A stretch of 64,000 nucleotides of DNA from Cryptomeria japonica (Eukaryota; Streptophyta; Pinopsida; Cupressales; Cupressaceae), in contig NC_081413.1 in NCBI RefSeq assembly GCF_030272615.1, positions 550,684,136 through 550,748,135 of the forward strand. The letters are read 5' to 3'. Below are positions 1 to 10,386 of the stretch, piece by piece. A program made the translations under genes and the position numbers. Under the pieces are notes generated by a model. That model was not told the origin of the DNA. It did not search any database and saw nothing but the letters and a program-made list of their open reading frames with translations. Within the stretch, counting starts at the first letter, position 1. Each line of letters opens with the position of its first letter.

Positions 1-1341
1 TGAGAGATTCATCACAAAGTCCTCTATCTGAAACTCATGCTTGTATTTTCTTCTGACTGTCTCCTCTATATACCCATAAGGATCAAAACTCTCTCTCAAG
101 GCAAAGAATGAAAATGAATATAAAGCTAACTCCTTCTCTGCATCATCCATGGCTAGAGCATTGGGACATACCTCAACTAAATTCCTTAATATGATAGGCA
201 CAGGAACTCCATTTCCATGCCTGTGTCTGAATGCCTTCGCATAAGCTGCCAACTGTCTAGTTACCTCAAGTAACACTATTCTGTCTATCGGATATCTCGG
301 CAACATGTATGGAGGTGAAGGACAACCATGAACTCTAATATATGTAAATTTCTGAAATTGGATGAACCAAGCACCATACCTCTTTACAAGCTCTTGCGCA
401 TCTTGAGATAGCCGATTGTGAATCCCGCCTTGTAATGTCCTGGTGATGTTCATCGTGAAGGTATCATTGACTAACTTGTAGTCACTTCCTAGCGGATGAT
501 GCAAGTGAACATAGGAATCACAAACTCTGACCTCCCCGAGCCCTCTTCCAATCACCCCTCTGTGAGGTAATCCTGCATATTCAAAGCTCCTGATCAAGGC
601 ATATATGATGTATGAACTCATGTGGAAGGACTTGGTAGCCTTCAGTCTCCTTAACTGTACGTCCAAGCAATGGCTAATCATTCTGGCCCAATGAATTGTT
701 CCTTTTCCCTGTACTATCACTTGGATGAAGTAGAACATCCACTTCTGAAAATAGAAGGCTTGAGGAGCCCCTGTGACTCGATTGAGTAGTGTTATCAAAT
801 CTCTGTACTCCTCCTAGAAGTCGATCCTATGTGGTGTGTTTGGAATCTTGCTCAGGCGAGGACGGCTCTTGAGTAACCAATTCTTATTGATGATGCTCAA
901 GCAAGTGTCTGGATCATCTTCGTACATGGATCTAGCTCCTTCTAGGCTTTTATAGATCATATCTCTGTGCTCCGGAAGATGGAAAGCCTCACTTATAGCC
1001 TCCTCTGAAAGGTAAGCCAAAGTGTTTCCTTCCTTGGACACGATCGATCTTGACTGTGGGTCGTAATGGCGAGCACACTCAATCATCAACTCATGGCACT
1101 GGACTGCTGGAGGGAAGCCGGCCGCCTTAATGATGCCACTTTCAATTATTCTCCTTGCGACATGTGATGGCTTGCCAATGTAAGGGACCTCTCGAAACTT
1201 CTTTGTACTGAAGTTTCCCAAGTTGGTATCTCCAATGTTGCTCCACTTCGACACGATCTTGGTCTCCAATTCTTCATTCTTTTGATCTTCCTTCATGAGG
1301 GCTGGACGACTGGTGGATGCTCCTGCCTTCGGGGTCGCCAT
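1..1341 (-). pseudogene. ORF of an unrecognised repeat-family protein, one in-frame stop, cut by left edge
   Basis: Read on the minus strand from the ATG at 1341 (MATPKAGAST...), an open frame runs to a TAG at about 815. Beyond that stop the same frame stays open to base 1, so the original protein had at least about 440 residues. The sequence is soluble and charged, with no signal peptide and no membrane segment that I can see. Phrases such as KFREVPYIGKPSHVARRI and FHLPEHRDMIYKSLEGARSM look like a real protein, but I cannot assign a family. A 15-codon upstream extension to 1386 exists, but the ATG at 1341 gives the more protein-like start. A single stop in otherwise coherent coding sequence suggests a young pseudogene or a gag-like ORF of a retroelement. 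A low-copy host gene is less likely. Confidence 0.5.
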
Positions 1342-2220
1342 CGTAACACCTACACAACATTTCATAATAAGTAATGGATTTTGCAATATAAAAATATGGA
1401 TTAGATTAAAGTTTAAATTTAGGAAACTTCATGATAAGTCTTTGAATTATCATTTCCTAAATACGATTGAGCTACTGGAAATTCAAAATTTCAAAATTCA
1501 AAAATTCAAGACTGAGACTATGACGATTAAAATTCAAAATTTGGACAAGGGGAGCTTCGCCATACCTCACTTTGAGAGCTAACTCTAAGAAAAGATGCAA
1601 AATTAGGAAATTCGCCTAGGCAAAATGAAGATTGGAGTCTTCAACGTGAGCTTCTTCTAGCAAAATGCGTCTCCCTCATCAACTCCACCACCTTTGGGGT
1701 CTTCAACGCCTTAAGGGAGAATTCGCTCCACTTGCAACAAAATTCGCACTCTTCCTTGGATGGAAATTTCGCACTTCTCCTTGTATCAAAATTCGCTCCC
1801 TCTATTCTCCTCCAAAATCGCATGTAACAATGATCAAATGATGATTTAAGATGCCATATCATACCCCTTCTTATATAGGCGCTCACCTCTTTACTTGCCC
1901 ATAGGCCGACTTTTGGAAATAAGGCAAATAATAACAAAATTTAAATAAAAGGAGGCCGACTTTTGTAAAAAAAATATAAAAAATAGAACCCAAGCGCTCT
2001 CTTTGTATTTAATTTAATGATTAATTAATTAAATGCCTTTGCAATTAATAATTTCGATTTTGTTTAAAAGACATAAATTAATTATTAAATGAGTTATGCG
2101 AACTTATTAAATGCCAACTTTAATTGAAAATTTTTTAAAGTTTTAGCGGACTTGGCATTTAATGCGTTTAAAATGACATTGGTGTCTAAGCATGATAAAA
2201 ATACCACCTTGTTGAGAACC
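1342..2220. other. Non-coding, A+T-rich stretch upstream of the left-edge ORF
   Basis: No gene is visible. Between about 1600 and 1800 the word AAATTCGC recurs several times in a loosely repeated context (for example near 1722, 1750 and 1795). The same word appears around the hairpin array that starts at 2221, so both may belong to one long terminal repeat or leader of a minus-strand element. Confidence 0.4.
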
Positions 2221-4144
2221 TCGCTTTGGTCCCTGAGAGAGGGACAGGAGCGCCCTTTTCATTTGGCCTTGCATTTCTTGTTTTTCACGTTCCAAGTCCC
2301 ATCTTGGACGTCCAAAATACCATTTTGCTTGAGAACCTTGAGCTTAATTCATTCCCCTTTGTGGAAGGAGTGCGCCTTAAAGTGCTTTCGCCCTGGTCCC
2401 TTGGTGAGGGACAGGAGCGAACTTATCTTTTATCCTTGATCCTTGTCTCTTTAATCGCCAATTTACGTCATAGGGCAAGTGATGACTTCATCCATTCATT
2501 CCACACATACTTAACTTGTCCTTTGCAAGACAAATTCGATATTCAAGTGATTTTCGCCCTGGTCCCTTAGTGAGGGACAGGAGCGAATTTTGCATTTGAG
2601 CTCATTATTGTCAACTTTTGTCACTAACTCCTTGTTCATCATCTTCCTAAAGACATTTCGGACCTTGCATGACTTCACCTTGATATGGTTTTGGAAGGAA
2701 ATGGCTAGTTTAATAGAAATCGCCCTGGTCCTCCAGTGAAGGACAGGAGCGAACTTTAGTCCATGGCGCAAACCCTCAATCATATTGATATCAAATTGTC
2801 TTTAAGGCATAAAATGTTATTGCTTACTCCATCTTGAATGTATGAAACGAAAGTGGCCTCTTAAAATTAGGCACACTTGGACATTTCGCTCTGGTCCCTT
2901 GGTGAGGGACAGGAGCGCTTTGGCCATTTCCATCAAGTTCTCATGGTCTTTGCAACTTTGTTCCTCTTCGAAGCGTTCCTAATATCATCTCCATCATGCG
3001 CCCTGTCTTGGATTTACCTAAACTCGACGGAAAAGACTTGACAATCTACATTTCGCCCTGGTCCCTTAGAGAGGGACAAGAGCAATCTTGCATTTATAGG
3101 CTCACTCGTGTTTCGCCAACTTTCAAAATCATCTTTGACGGATTGGTTGGGCCTTCTTACACTCATCTCTAACATGAAATTCGTTCTAACCTTTCGGGAA
3201 TTTTGCCTTATGAGGAAATCGCTCTGGTCCCTTGGAGAGGGACAGGAGCGCCTAGGACAAAATAGGTTTCACTTGTGCTTTGCAACCTTCAAAATTATCT
3301 TCAATAGAGTGATTACGCCTTCTTTTATTTGCCTCAAACTTAAAACTCACTTCACCTTCGCCAAAAACTTGTCCTTTAAGAAAATCGCTCTGGTCCCTGG
3401 GAGAGGGACAGGAGCTATCTTTGAAATTCGCCTTGGTCCCTGACAGAGGGACAGGAGCGATTTGACTTCTTGGGTCGATTTTCTCCATGGTGGCACTTTC
3501 AAGTTATATTCAACGGATAAAACACACTTTCCTTGTTCTTCTCAAGTCGCGAAATCATTCGAATCTTGCAAGGATAGGGCGAACTTGGATTTCAAGCTCC
3601 GGTCCTTCAGTGAGGGACAGGAGCGATTTTGTCATCTTAGCATATTCCCTGTTTGCAAATTACTTCAAATTATATTCAATGGACAGAACATGCCCTCCTT
3701 TATTTCTTCCAATCCAAAAATTATCTTGGTCTTGCAAAGACAGTGCAATTTTGAGAAACAAGCTCCGGTCCTTCAGTGAGGGACAGGAGCGATTTTTGTC
3801 CTTAAGGCCATAAGTTCAACTTTTCATTGCAAACGACTAAGTCTTGGTACTCCATTATGTTGATTTCATCCCTTATTGCGTCCTTGATGCTTTAATTTGA
3901 TCAACTAAGGCCAAAAATGGTCTAAGCAAGCCATCTCACCCTGGTCCCTGGGTGAGGGACAGGAGTGATTTGACCTTAAACTTTGAAAAACTTGCCATTT
4001 TTGAGTCTCGAAATCTTCAGAACCTTCAATTCATGTTCGATTGCACCTCCTGGCGACCCTGCACAAGACAAATGAAGCAAGTCAATAACCAAGATGCATG
4101 AAATACCAATTTCGCCCTGGTCCCTGAGTGAGGGACAGGAGCGA
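2221..4144. repeat. 13-copy array of a 33-bp hairpin core at about 166-bp spacing
   Basis: A core of about 33 bp, essentially CGCCCTGGTCCCT, a five-base loop such as TGGTG, then AGGGACAGGAGCGA, occurs at 2221, 2388, 2554, 2720, 2886, 3053, 3219, 3385, 3428, 3594, 3760, 3936 and 4112. The intervals are 167, 166, 166, 166, 167, 166, 166, 43, 166, 166, 176 and 176 bp. The two halves of the core are inverted repeats (11 of 14 positions match, with GTCCCT/AGGGAC perfect). The roughly 133 bp between cores is much less conserved. Neighbouring spacers still share phrases such as CTTTCAAAATCATCTT and CTTCAAAATTATCTTC, so this is an old tandem array in which the core has been kept. No long ORF crosses it. 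Confidence 0.9.
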
Positions 4145-4550
4145 TTTTGCCCCTATAGGCCAAAATATCAAGAATTTAGGCTTTCAGTCACTTCACAAGG
4201 CAAAATTAGGTTACCTCCAATGCCTGGGGTCAATCATCAAAACTTCCAAAATTTGGTCAAAATTTCAATCGGACAAAATTTCATAATTCCATCATTAACA
4301 CTTAGGCAAAATTTGGCCTTGCCTTCAAAATTCCAACTGGACCTAGACAAACTCATCCTATTTCAAAATTGCAATCCACACGAGGATGCTCAATAATCAT
4401 TCAAAATTGGACTGGACTCCGACCTAAAAACATCAAAAAGGAAACCCTAAGGCTTAACCCTAGTCCAGACGACTCACTCACTTACTCAAAACCCTAAAAG
4501 CAAAGAGAAGAACGAGCAAAACCGAGCAAAAAGAGGGGTCCCCGTTTTAA
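4145..4550. other. Non-coding segment with telobox-like words
   Basis: No gene. The words AAACCCTAA and AACCCTAG occur between 4440 and 4500, followed by an A-rich GAGCAAAACCGAGCAAAA repeat and GGGGTCCCC at 4535-4543. On the minus strand this could be the transcription-start side of a long terminal repeat whose body holds the hairpin array. That is inference only. The junction to LINE-derived coding sequence lies at about 4545-4551. Confidence 0.35.
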
Positions 4551-5335
4551 TGGGGCGACGTGTGAAATGGTCACAACAGTCATATACTCTTGTTTGGGAT
4601 GGATCAAAATCGGGAGAATATAACTCAAAAGATGGTTATAATCTCCTCCTTAGTCAACAGCTTTCCACAAGCACTCTTGCCCCCTCAGTTCTGAGTTGGG
4701 ATAAGATATGTTTGCCAAAGGCAGGATTGTTTTCATGGTTTTCTCTCCATAACAAGATTCTAACGGCGGATAGATTTAGGAAAATGGGCTTTGAGGGTCC
4801 CAGTAGATGCCCTTTATGTGAAAAGGCAAAAGAGGACAAGGATCATATCCTCCTCAATTGCAATTATGCCTCCACTTGTTGGCTCTGGTTATGTAACAAA
4901 TTAGGATGGAGCTTAGCCTTTCCTAACTCCATTCTTGGAATGTTTCAAGCATGGCCCATTCTACATCAGTGCTCCCTCTTTGGAGGACTATGGAAACTGG
5001 CCCCGTCTTTGGTTATTTGGGAACTTTGGAAGGAACGTAACAGAAGACTCTTCAAGGATAAAAAATTGGATTGGCTCCAACTTGTGAATAAAATTGAAAC
5101 CTCAGTAGTAGAAACCCTTAATAGAAAAACTTCTAAATTTCCTAGCAATCTCTCGGAGATAACATTCTGGGATGAGAATATGAGAGGTAGATGGTTAGGT
5201 CTGAAGATCCCTCCCTTTGTAGGAGTTAGCAATTCTAACAAAAAGGAGTTAAGAGAAGCCTACAAATGGAAGGTCCCTAAAAAAGGGTGGGTAAAGCTTA
5301 ACTTCGATGGAGCCAACCTTTCAAAGGTTGTGTAA
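4551..5335 (+). pseudogene. L1-type LINE ORF2 C-terminal fragment (zf-RVT domain, start of RNase H-like region)
   Basis: The frame encodes the carboxy-terminal part of a plant non-LTR reverse transcriptase. The zf-RVT signature is clear: WDKICLPKAGLFSWF, then LTADRFRKMGFEGPSRCPLC, then KDHILLNCNYASTCWLW, which gives the Cys and His residues of this zinc-binding domain. A tryptophan-rich tail follows and ends with WVKLNFDGA, the usual opening of the RNase H-like domain. The frame stops at 5333-5335 just after this motif, where GC-rich unrelated sequence begins, so the domain is cut short. The endonuclease and reverse transcriptase parts are missing upstream. The first ATG at 4550 probably has no biological meaning, because LINE homology starts at the junction with the preceding repeat. 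Confidence 0.85.
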
Positions 5336-6560
5336 CTAAGATTATAAATTAAGAAAATTATCACTTGCAGCAATGAATTCGAACCAGAAAAGCATGAGAT
5401 AAAAAATATATTTATTGAAACGTCTAGACTGTTTCGAGGGAATTTCACCCTCTCATCAATGGACTTAAATGTTTACAATAAAAATTACAATAGAGGGTTT
5501 TAAATAGAAATGAGGGGACAACCACCTCAACTTCCGAGAAAACCAACAGTCATGCTTTTAAAAATTTAATCAATCAATTAATTTAAAAATTAATCAATCA
5601 ATTAAATTTAAAATTAATCAATCAATTAATTTAAAAATTAATCAATCAATTAATTAAAATTAATTAATTAATTAATTAATTAAACAAACATCACTATGAG
5701 AAGGAATAAAAGACCCAAATAATAGGCATGTGCGGGTACTTTTTGGCAAAAGCCATACAATAATTTAGGGTTTAAGAAAACCCTCATGATCGTCACAAAG
5801 TAACTAGGCACGAGGGGACCCAACTCCAAAAACCAGGAGGCACAAAATTCCTTGACAATCAAAGTGAAGGCGATCAACGCAACAACCCACGGGCGCGGAA
5901 AACAAAAACCATCAAGCGAAAACCAGAAACCACCAAGGTAACCGGAAACCGGCAAGAAAACCGAAAACCGTCGGAAAGCCCGCGGGGGCCGAGGAGACAA
6001 AGCGCCAGAAGAGCCGGAAGAGGGTCGCAGATCAGCGACGAAGCCAGGCCAAGAAAATTCCACAGCGCACGAAAGGGGATTCCAAGTGGAATCCGAGGGA
6101 GGCGGCGACTTGCAAGTGCAAAGTGGCTGCGTCCAAGGGGCCGAAGACCCGGGTCATGCGCGGGAGACGTTCAAGGCAGGGCGGCCACAAACCCGCGGTG
6201 AGCAATAAGATCTCCGGCGAATAGGGAACCACAGCGGCAGTGAGATCTCCGGCGAAACCACGGCGACGGGCTGAGAACTCCGACGAATAGGGAACCGTGG
6301 CGACGGTGGGGAACCGAAGGCACAAACGTGCAGGAGGCACGTGGTGCGAAAGGCACTAAGTGCCAAGGCTGGCCCGAAAGCCAGCGGGGGCGGCTGAAGG
6401 AAGCCCAAGATGGGCCGTGAACGACAGCGCCCGAGCCTCCATCTGCAACACCAAAGAGATAGCGGACGGAGGAGAGGTTCGACCCACGAAAAGGGACACA
6501 ACCTTTCATAATCAAATCTGCACTTATTATTTAAATCAAATCTGCACTTCTCATCACCAA
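5336..6560 (-). mobile_element. GC-rich LTR-like block, minus orientation
   Basis: The DNA changes abruptly from LINE sequence to a block that is A+T-rich at 5340-5690 and strongly GC-rich at 5850-6500. On the minus strand it reads like the end of a transcript: a GC-rich leader, then ACGTTTCAATAAATATAT near 5420, which contains a polyadenylation-type AATAAA. The word AACCTTTCA occurs at both borders (about 5316 and 6501), which would fit a 9-bp target duplication. The left copy is also part of a palindrome, AACCTTTCAAAGGTT, so the exact ends are uncertain. A run of nine C at about 6564 (a G-run on the minus strand) could be a polypurine tract. Several overlapping minus ORFs of 100-127 codons are compositional and not believable proteins. 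Confidence 0.35.
5566..5690. repeat. AT-rich simple repeat (AATTAATC-like)
   Basis: Irregular repetition of ATCAATCAATTAATTTAAAA that passes into pure TTAA/ATTA repetition near 5660-5685. Confidence 0.85.
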
Positions 6561-6718
6561 ATTATCCCCCCCCCTCAAATGAGGTTTTCTTCTCCCTTTT
6601 ATGTATCATTGTTGAGGGAGTCACAACTTTTCCTTTCATGTCTTTTGACTTTTCATTAACTTAATTAATTTTTTATTAATCATATTTAATTATATCATTT
6701 TATATTTTAATTTTATTA

Positions 6719-6844
6719 TTATCATTTATTATTAAATTATATTTCAAAGTGGGGATAATATTATCATTTATTATTAAATTCTATTTCAAAGTGGGGATAT
6801 TATTATCATTTATTATTAAATTCTATTTCAAAGTGGGGATATCA
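6719..6844. repeat. Three tandem copies of a 42-bp unit
   Basis: Units begin TTATCATTTATTATTAAATT at 6719, 6761 and 6803 and end in TTTCAAAGTGGGGATA. The second and third are nearly identical and the first differs at a few bases. The flanking sequence is A+T-rich and has no gene. Confidence 0.9.
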
Positions 6845-7327
6845 CAGTATGGATGTATATGTATTAATACACATATATATATTATATACTATATGCATAA
6901 AGGATTATGATGCTGTGAGTCTTGCATATATATTAATAGATGTATATGTTATTGTATGGATGTATTTGGTAATGATTATCTTTAGATATATTTCATGTTT
7001 CAAGGGGCAGCCAAATGCCTTTCGACACATTTATTAGGACATCATCTTGTCAGCAAATTCCCTCGAGTAGTGTCATCTTTGGCGGCATACTTGGGACTAA
7101 TGATGCGACTTCCCTTGCCGTGAGAGCTAGCTAATGCCAAGGAACTCGCTCATCTAGCGGCGGCAGTATTTATTACCTTGATCCTAGAGATTGCTTAAGT
7201 TGCATCGTGACCCTTCATCCCCGCTCCTCTGACACTCTTTAGCGATCTTATCGGTCCTTCACCGAGAAAGATGAGTTGTATTTCTCAACGCCTTTTAATA
7301 CTTGATTATTATAAGTAAAGGCTTGTT

Positions 7328-8011
7328 TTGAGTAGTTGGTTATTTGAGAGTCTTGAAGCTCCTATGGATACTGCGCTAAGGCTTATAGGGCTCAAGCGGC
7401 AAATGGCTTTTTTAGGAGAAATTAAGGAAGAAAGATTGAAAGGCATTTTGGTCTTCCCAAATGCCCTGGTCATCAGGGCGGTCATGAAAATTCTTGGGGA
7501 AGAATATATCTCGAATGCAAACCGCACTAGGGCTAATTCGGATATTGCTGCTATGTTCTTAGCGGTGGCTATGTATTATGAGAAGGACAAGGATGTGGTG
7601 ATAAAATTTTGTAAAAATGTCTTCAAGAAAGAGTTGTTGGGTGAACTTGAGTGGGTGGTTGTCAATATTGACGAGGAGTTAACTGCACCAAAGCCTCGCG
7701 ATTATGATATTCTAATTTGGATGAATAACCGGGTGCCTAGATTTCCAATCCTGATAATTGAGGATATGGCCGCCTTTGAGTACTATAATCCATCTAGGCG
7801 AAGGAATTTTTTCTTTCTTATGTGGCTTTTGCATGTTAGAAAACCGGCATGTAACAGGTGGCTAGCCAACTATCTTGAAGCTGAAAACATTGCAATGATC
7901 CCGGATGACATGGATATCCCTCCCACCCCCGTCTCTAGCCCAGTTGATTCTTCGGCTAGCTCAAGAGAGAAGGTAACAGAGGAGCAGGCGAGGAGATGTC
8001 GAGCAAGATAG
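7328..8011 (+). CDS. Hypothetical protein, about 215-227 aa, family not recognised
   Basis: This is the longest intact frame in the left third of the window. It opens with a TTG at 7328. The first ATG is codon 13 at 7364 (MDTALRLIGLKRQM...), and I prefer that start, giving 215 residues. An in-frame stop lies just upstream at 7316. The protein is compact and partly helical, with a basic stretch (NPSRRRNFFF) at about residues 155-170 of the longer form. Its C-terminal tail is rich in proline, serine and acidic residues (PPTPVSSPVDSSASSREK) and looks disordered. There is no signal peptide or clear membrane helix. It may be an exon of a host gene or a gag-like ORF of a repeat. The sequence at 7010-7300 just upstream is moderately GC-rich and could be its leader. 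I see no splice signals that decide the matter. Confidence 0.45.
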   Translation: MSSWLFESLEAPMDTALRLIGLKRQMAFLGEIKEERLKGILVFPNALVIRAVMKILGEEYISNANRTRANSDIAAMFLAVAMYYEKDKDVVIKFCKNVFKKELLGELEWVVVNIDEELTAPKPRDYDILIWMNNRVPRFPILIIEDMAAFEYYNPSRRRNFFFLMWLLHVRKPACNRWLANYLEAENIAMIPDDMDIPPTPVSSPVDSSASSREKVTEEQARRCRAR

Positions 8012-9174
8012 TTGGGTGTTTGTCTCTGGTTTATCCTATCGTCACTTTTTGACTCTTAAGGGTTTTCAGTAAAACTTTCACCTTATTTCAGACTTATCTT
8101 TTAAAGACTTATGGATGCTTAGATTAATATATGCTCTCGCTTTAGATATGCTTTACTATCTTTAGTTCGTTGGTTTCCCTTTCTCAATCTACCCTAAAAG
8201 GTTTCTTCGGAATCTTTGTGTGATTTTATGGATCCTGCTTATGGGTTTAACTGATTATGTCTGAAATCTTAGCTTCCTAAAGTATTTTAAGTTCTTGGCT
8301 ATGTGTGATGAATCACTCCTCACCTTTTATATTCTTAAATTTATGCTTATACTTATATATATAGAGATATAGATATCGACATGTATGCGTATATTTATTG
8401 TCAGGCCTTTTATTCAAAAGCATAGATGTTATTTTCTTATGAAGATTTAGGTTTTGACTGAATTGGGGAGGCTGACCACTTCTAGTTTCATTTTCTGAAA
8501 GAGATCTGTGAAGTATGGATAGGATACTCTATGTTAATTCTCTTATGGAATTTTGGATATCTCCCCTCTTTCTTTTCTTCCTGCTTTCGGCTTTGCTTGT
8601 CTCTAATATTTAGGGTATCATCTTTTTTTTTTTTTAACTCTCTTTAGTGTCTCAAATAAGCGGACTTTCTGGTAGGAATTGTTTGATTAAAACTTTCTGA
8701 AAGGATTTTGTCTTTGATTATCAAATACATCGGATTTTTTGTAAGGAGTGAGGTGACTTTTAGATCCTTTTGGCAAAAGATTCCCTATCTCCCAAAGTAG
8801 TGCTATGTTATTTCGATATTATGATATAGATGCAGGCAGTGTTTTGGTTTTGAAGTTATAACTTCAGTACTTCTCAATACTAAAGCTCTGTGGTTGTAGC
8901 AGTTGTAATGGAATAGGCTTGGCAAGCTGGATTTGGGTTTATTTATTGGCTAACAATTCATGGAGTGGTTTGTTGTAGGGCAGGTTTGAAGGTTTGTTGT
9001 AGGTATCTGTGATTTCACCTAGTTCGATTGCCTTGACATGATTAAGGGTTCAATAACCCCCGAGGGAAGATGACAATAATAGTTAAATTAAGAGTTAAGA
9101 TTCAAGATGTTGACAATTTTATTTTGGATATGTAATGCTTTTTGACCTACTAACACTGGTCTTAGTTGTAAGGT
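8012..9174. other. No gene seen; T-rich intergenic or intronic sequence
   Basis: Long T-rich plus-strand sequence with many stops in all frames, a T run at 8624-8635 and short TA repeats near 8350. No repeat family recognised. Confidence 0.5.
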
Positions 9175-9686
9175 GTGAAAAGGTTCTTTTGCAGAACTGT
9201 GGAATGGGGATGTGTCAAAGCTTGCAAGATAAGAGTAAAAGAATTTAGGATAGAGGATAGCATTGTGGACCCACTCTTTAATCTAGCCATCTGGGACTAC
9301 CAAATCTCGCCTCCCCAGAATCCTAAGATGGGATTATATAGGGTCGATGTTGGTAATTCAACTATTTTTGGACATCATTAACAGGGAAGGATCGAATTAC
9401 AGCGCATAGGAAATCTAGGATGGTTATTAAGAAATCTTTCAAATAGATTAACCTGGATGTGAATTATCCTGGGATTCATGTATCTTGTACTCTGTTATTT
9501 GCCAATTGTAGCATTAGATTTGATTTCTGATCCATCAATGGATCTGGGCTAGACCGGAGGTTTTCTTCCCACCATTCTTTCCTATTGGTGCCCACACTGA
9601 ATGGAGTTGTCATTTTTTAGATTAATAAAATTTCTCTGGCTTCGGCCTCTTACCGATCAATAATAAAAAATAAAAAAATAAAAATT
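9175..9686 (+). mobile_element. LINE-like 3' end with A-rich tail
   Basis: The sequence GATTAATAAAATTTCTCTGG followed by CTTCGGCCTCTTACCGATCAA and an A-rich tail (9660-9686, repeated AATAAAAA) matches the style of plant L1-type LINE 3' ends. The short open frame 9175-9381 upstream shows no clear reverse transcriptase or zf-RVT motif, so only the 3' UTR is supported. The 5' extent is unknown. Confidence 0.4.
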
Positions 9687-9693
9687 ATTGCTG

Positions 9694-9925
9694 TATGAGC
9701 CGGAAACGGGTAGCCGTCTCCGGGGACGGCCCTTGCCATCCCGAGGACGGTCAACAATCCCTGGGGAAAATGTTGACCATCCTCGAGTTTCCGAGACGGT
9801 TTCCAGAAATTTTCGAAAATCGAGGACGGCTGGGAAACGTTTCCGGCCGTCCCCAAGTCTTTGAAACTGGGACGGTTTCCGAAACAAGTGCCTTGAAGCC
9901 GGAAACGTGTTTGTGGGTAACATAG
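9694..9925. mobile_element. Short GC-rich non-autonomous DNA-transposon-like element
   Basis: About 230 bp built from repeated GACGGTTTCC, GGAAACGTTTCC and CCGGAAAC words in both orientations. It ends in GGGTAACATAG, which resembles GGGTAGCATAG at the right end of a larger element near 29233-29243. The dense inverted short motifs suggest subterminal transposase-binding repeats of a hAT-like element. No clean 8-bp target duplication was found. Confidence 0.4.
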
Positions 9926-10386
9926 TAAAAAATACATTTCAATAACATTAAGAACCCTAAGGTTGTAACCCTGTATAATTTATATTCATTCATTTCAAAA
10001 TCACAAAGCACAAAAACAGCCAATATCACTCCAAATTGCCAATTTTTTGCATTTGTGAAGCTTATTGGTTATTTTGTCAAAGGCGAAAGATTGCAAGTGT
10101 TGAAGATATTTTCTATGCACTACAAGAAAGAAACTAGCTTGCATAAAGTAAATTTATCGATAAAAGGTGGGTATTTTCTAAGATTCTTTAAAGTTTTTTC
10201 CAAAAAATACAAGTTTTTTAGATTTTTTAAAACATTTTGAATATTTTTTTTATTGTTTTCTGTTTTTATTAAGTTTATATGTACTGTACGGTTTATTTTT
10301 GTTCTTGTTCTATTTTAAGGTTCATGTACTCTAAGATTACAATTGCCATTTTTAATATTTTTCTTATAACATCAAATCTATTTAGA

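Noticed and set aside
2221-4144. CRISPR-like array (short repeats with regular spacing)
   Set aside because: The genome is a plant nucleus, spacers are about 133 bp and mutually related, and there are no cas genes. It is a diverged tandem repeat.
4440-4500. Interstitial telomere repeat
   Set aside because: Only isolated AAACCCTAA and AACCCTAG words, with no tandem array.
4550-5335. A host gene of 261 aa
   Set aside because: It is the zf-RVT and start of the RNase H-like region of a LINE ORF2, truncated at both sides.
5680-6515. Minus-strand proteins of 100-127 aa in the GC-rich block
   Set aside because: Three frames overlap heavily, composition is driven by GC bias, and no domain is visible.
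9694-9925. Left end of an autonomous hAT element carrying the transposase at 10387-11480
   Set aside because: The only terminus-like word, GGGTAACATAG at 9925, faces so that the element lies to its left, which excludes the transposase. No matching right end was found.
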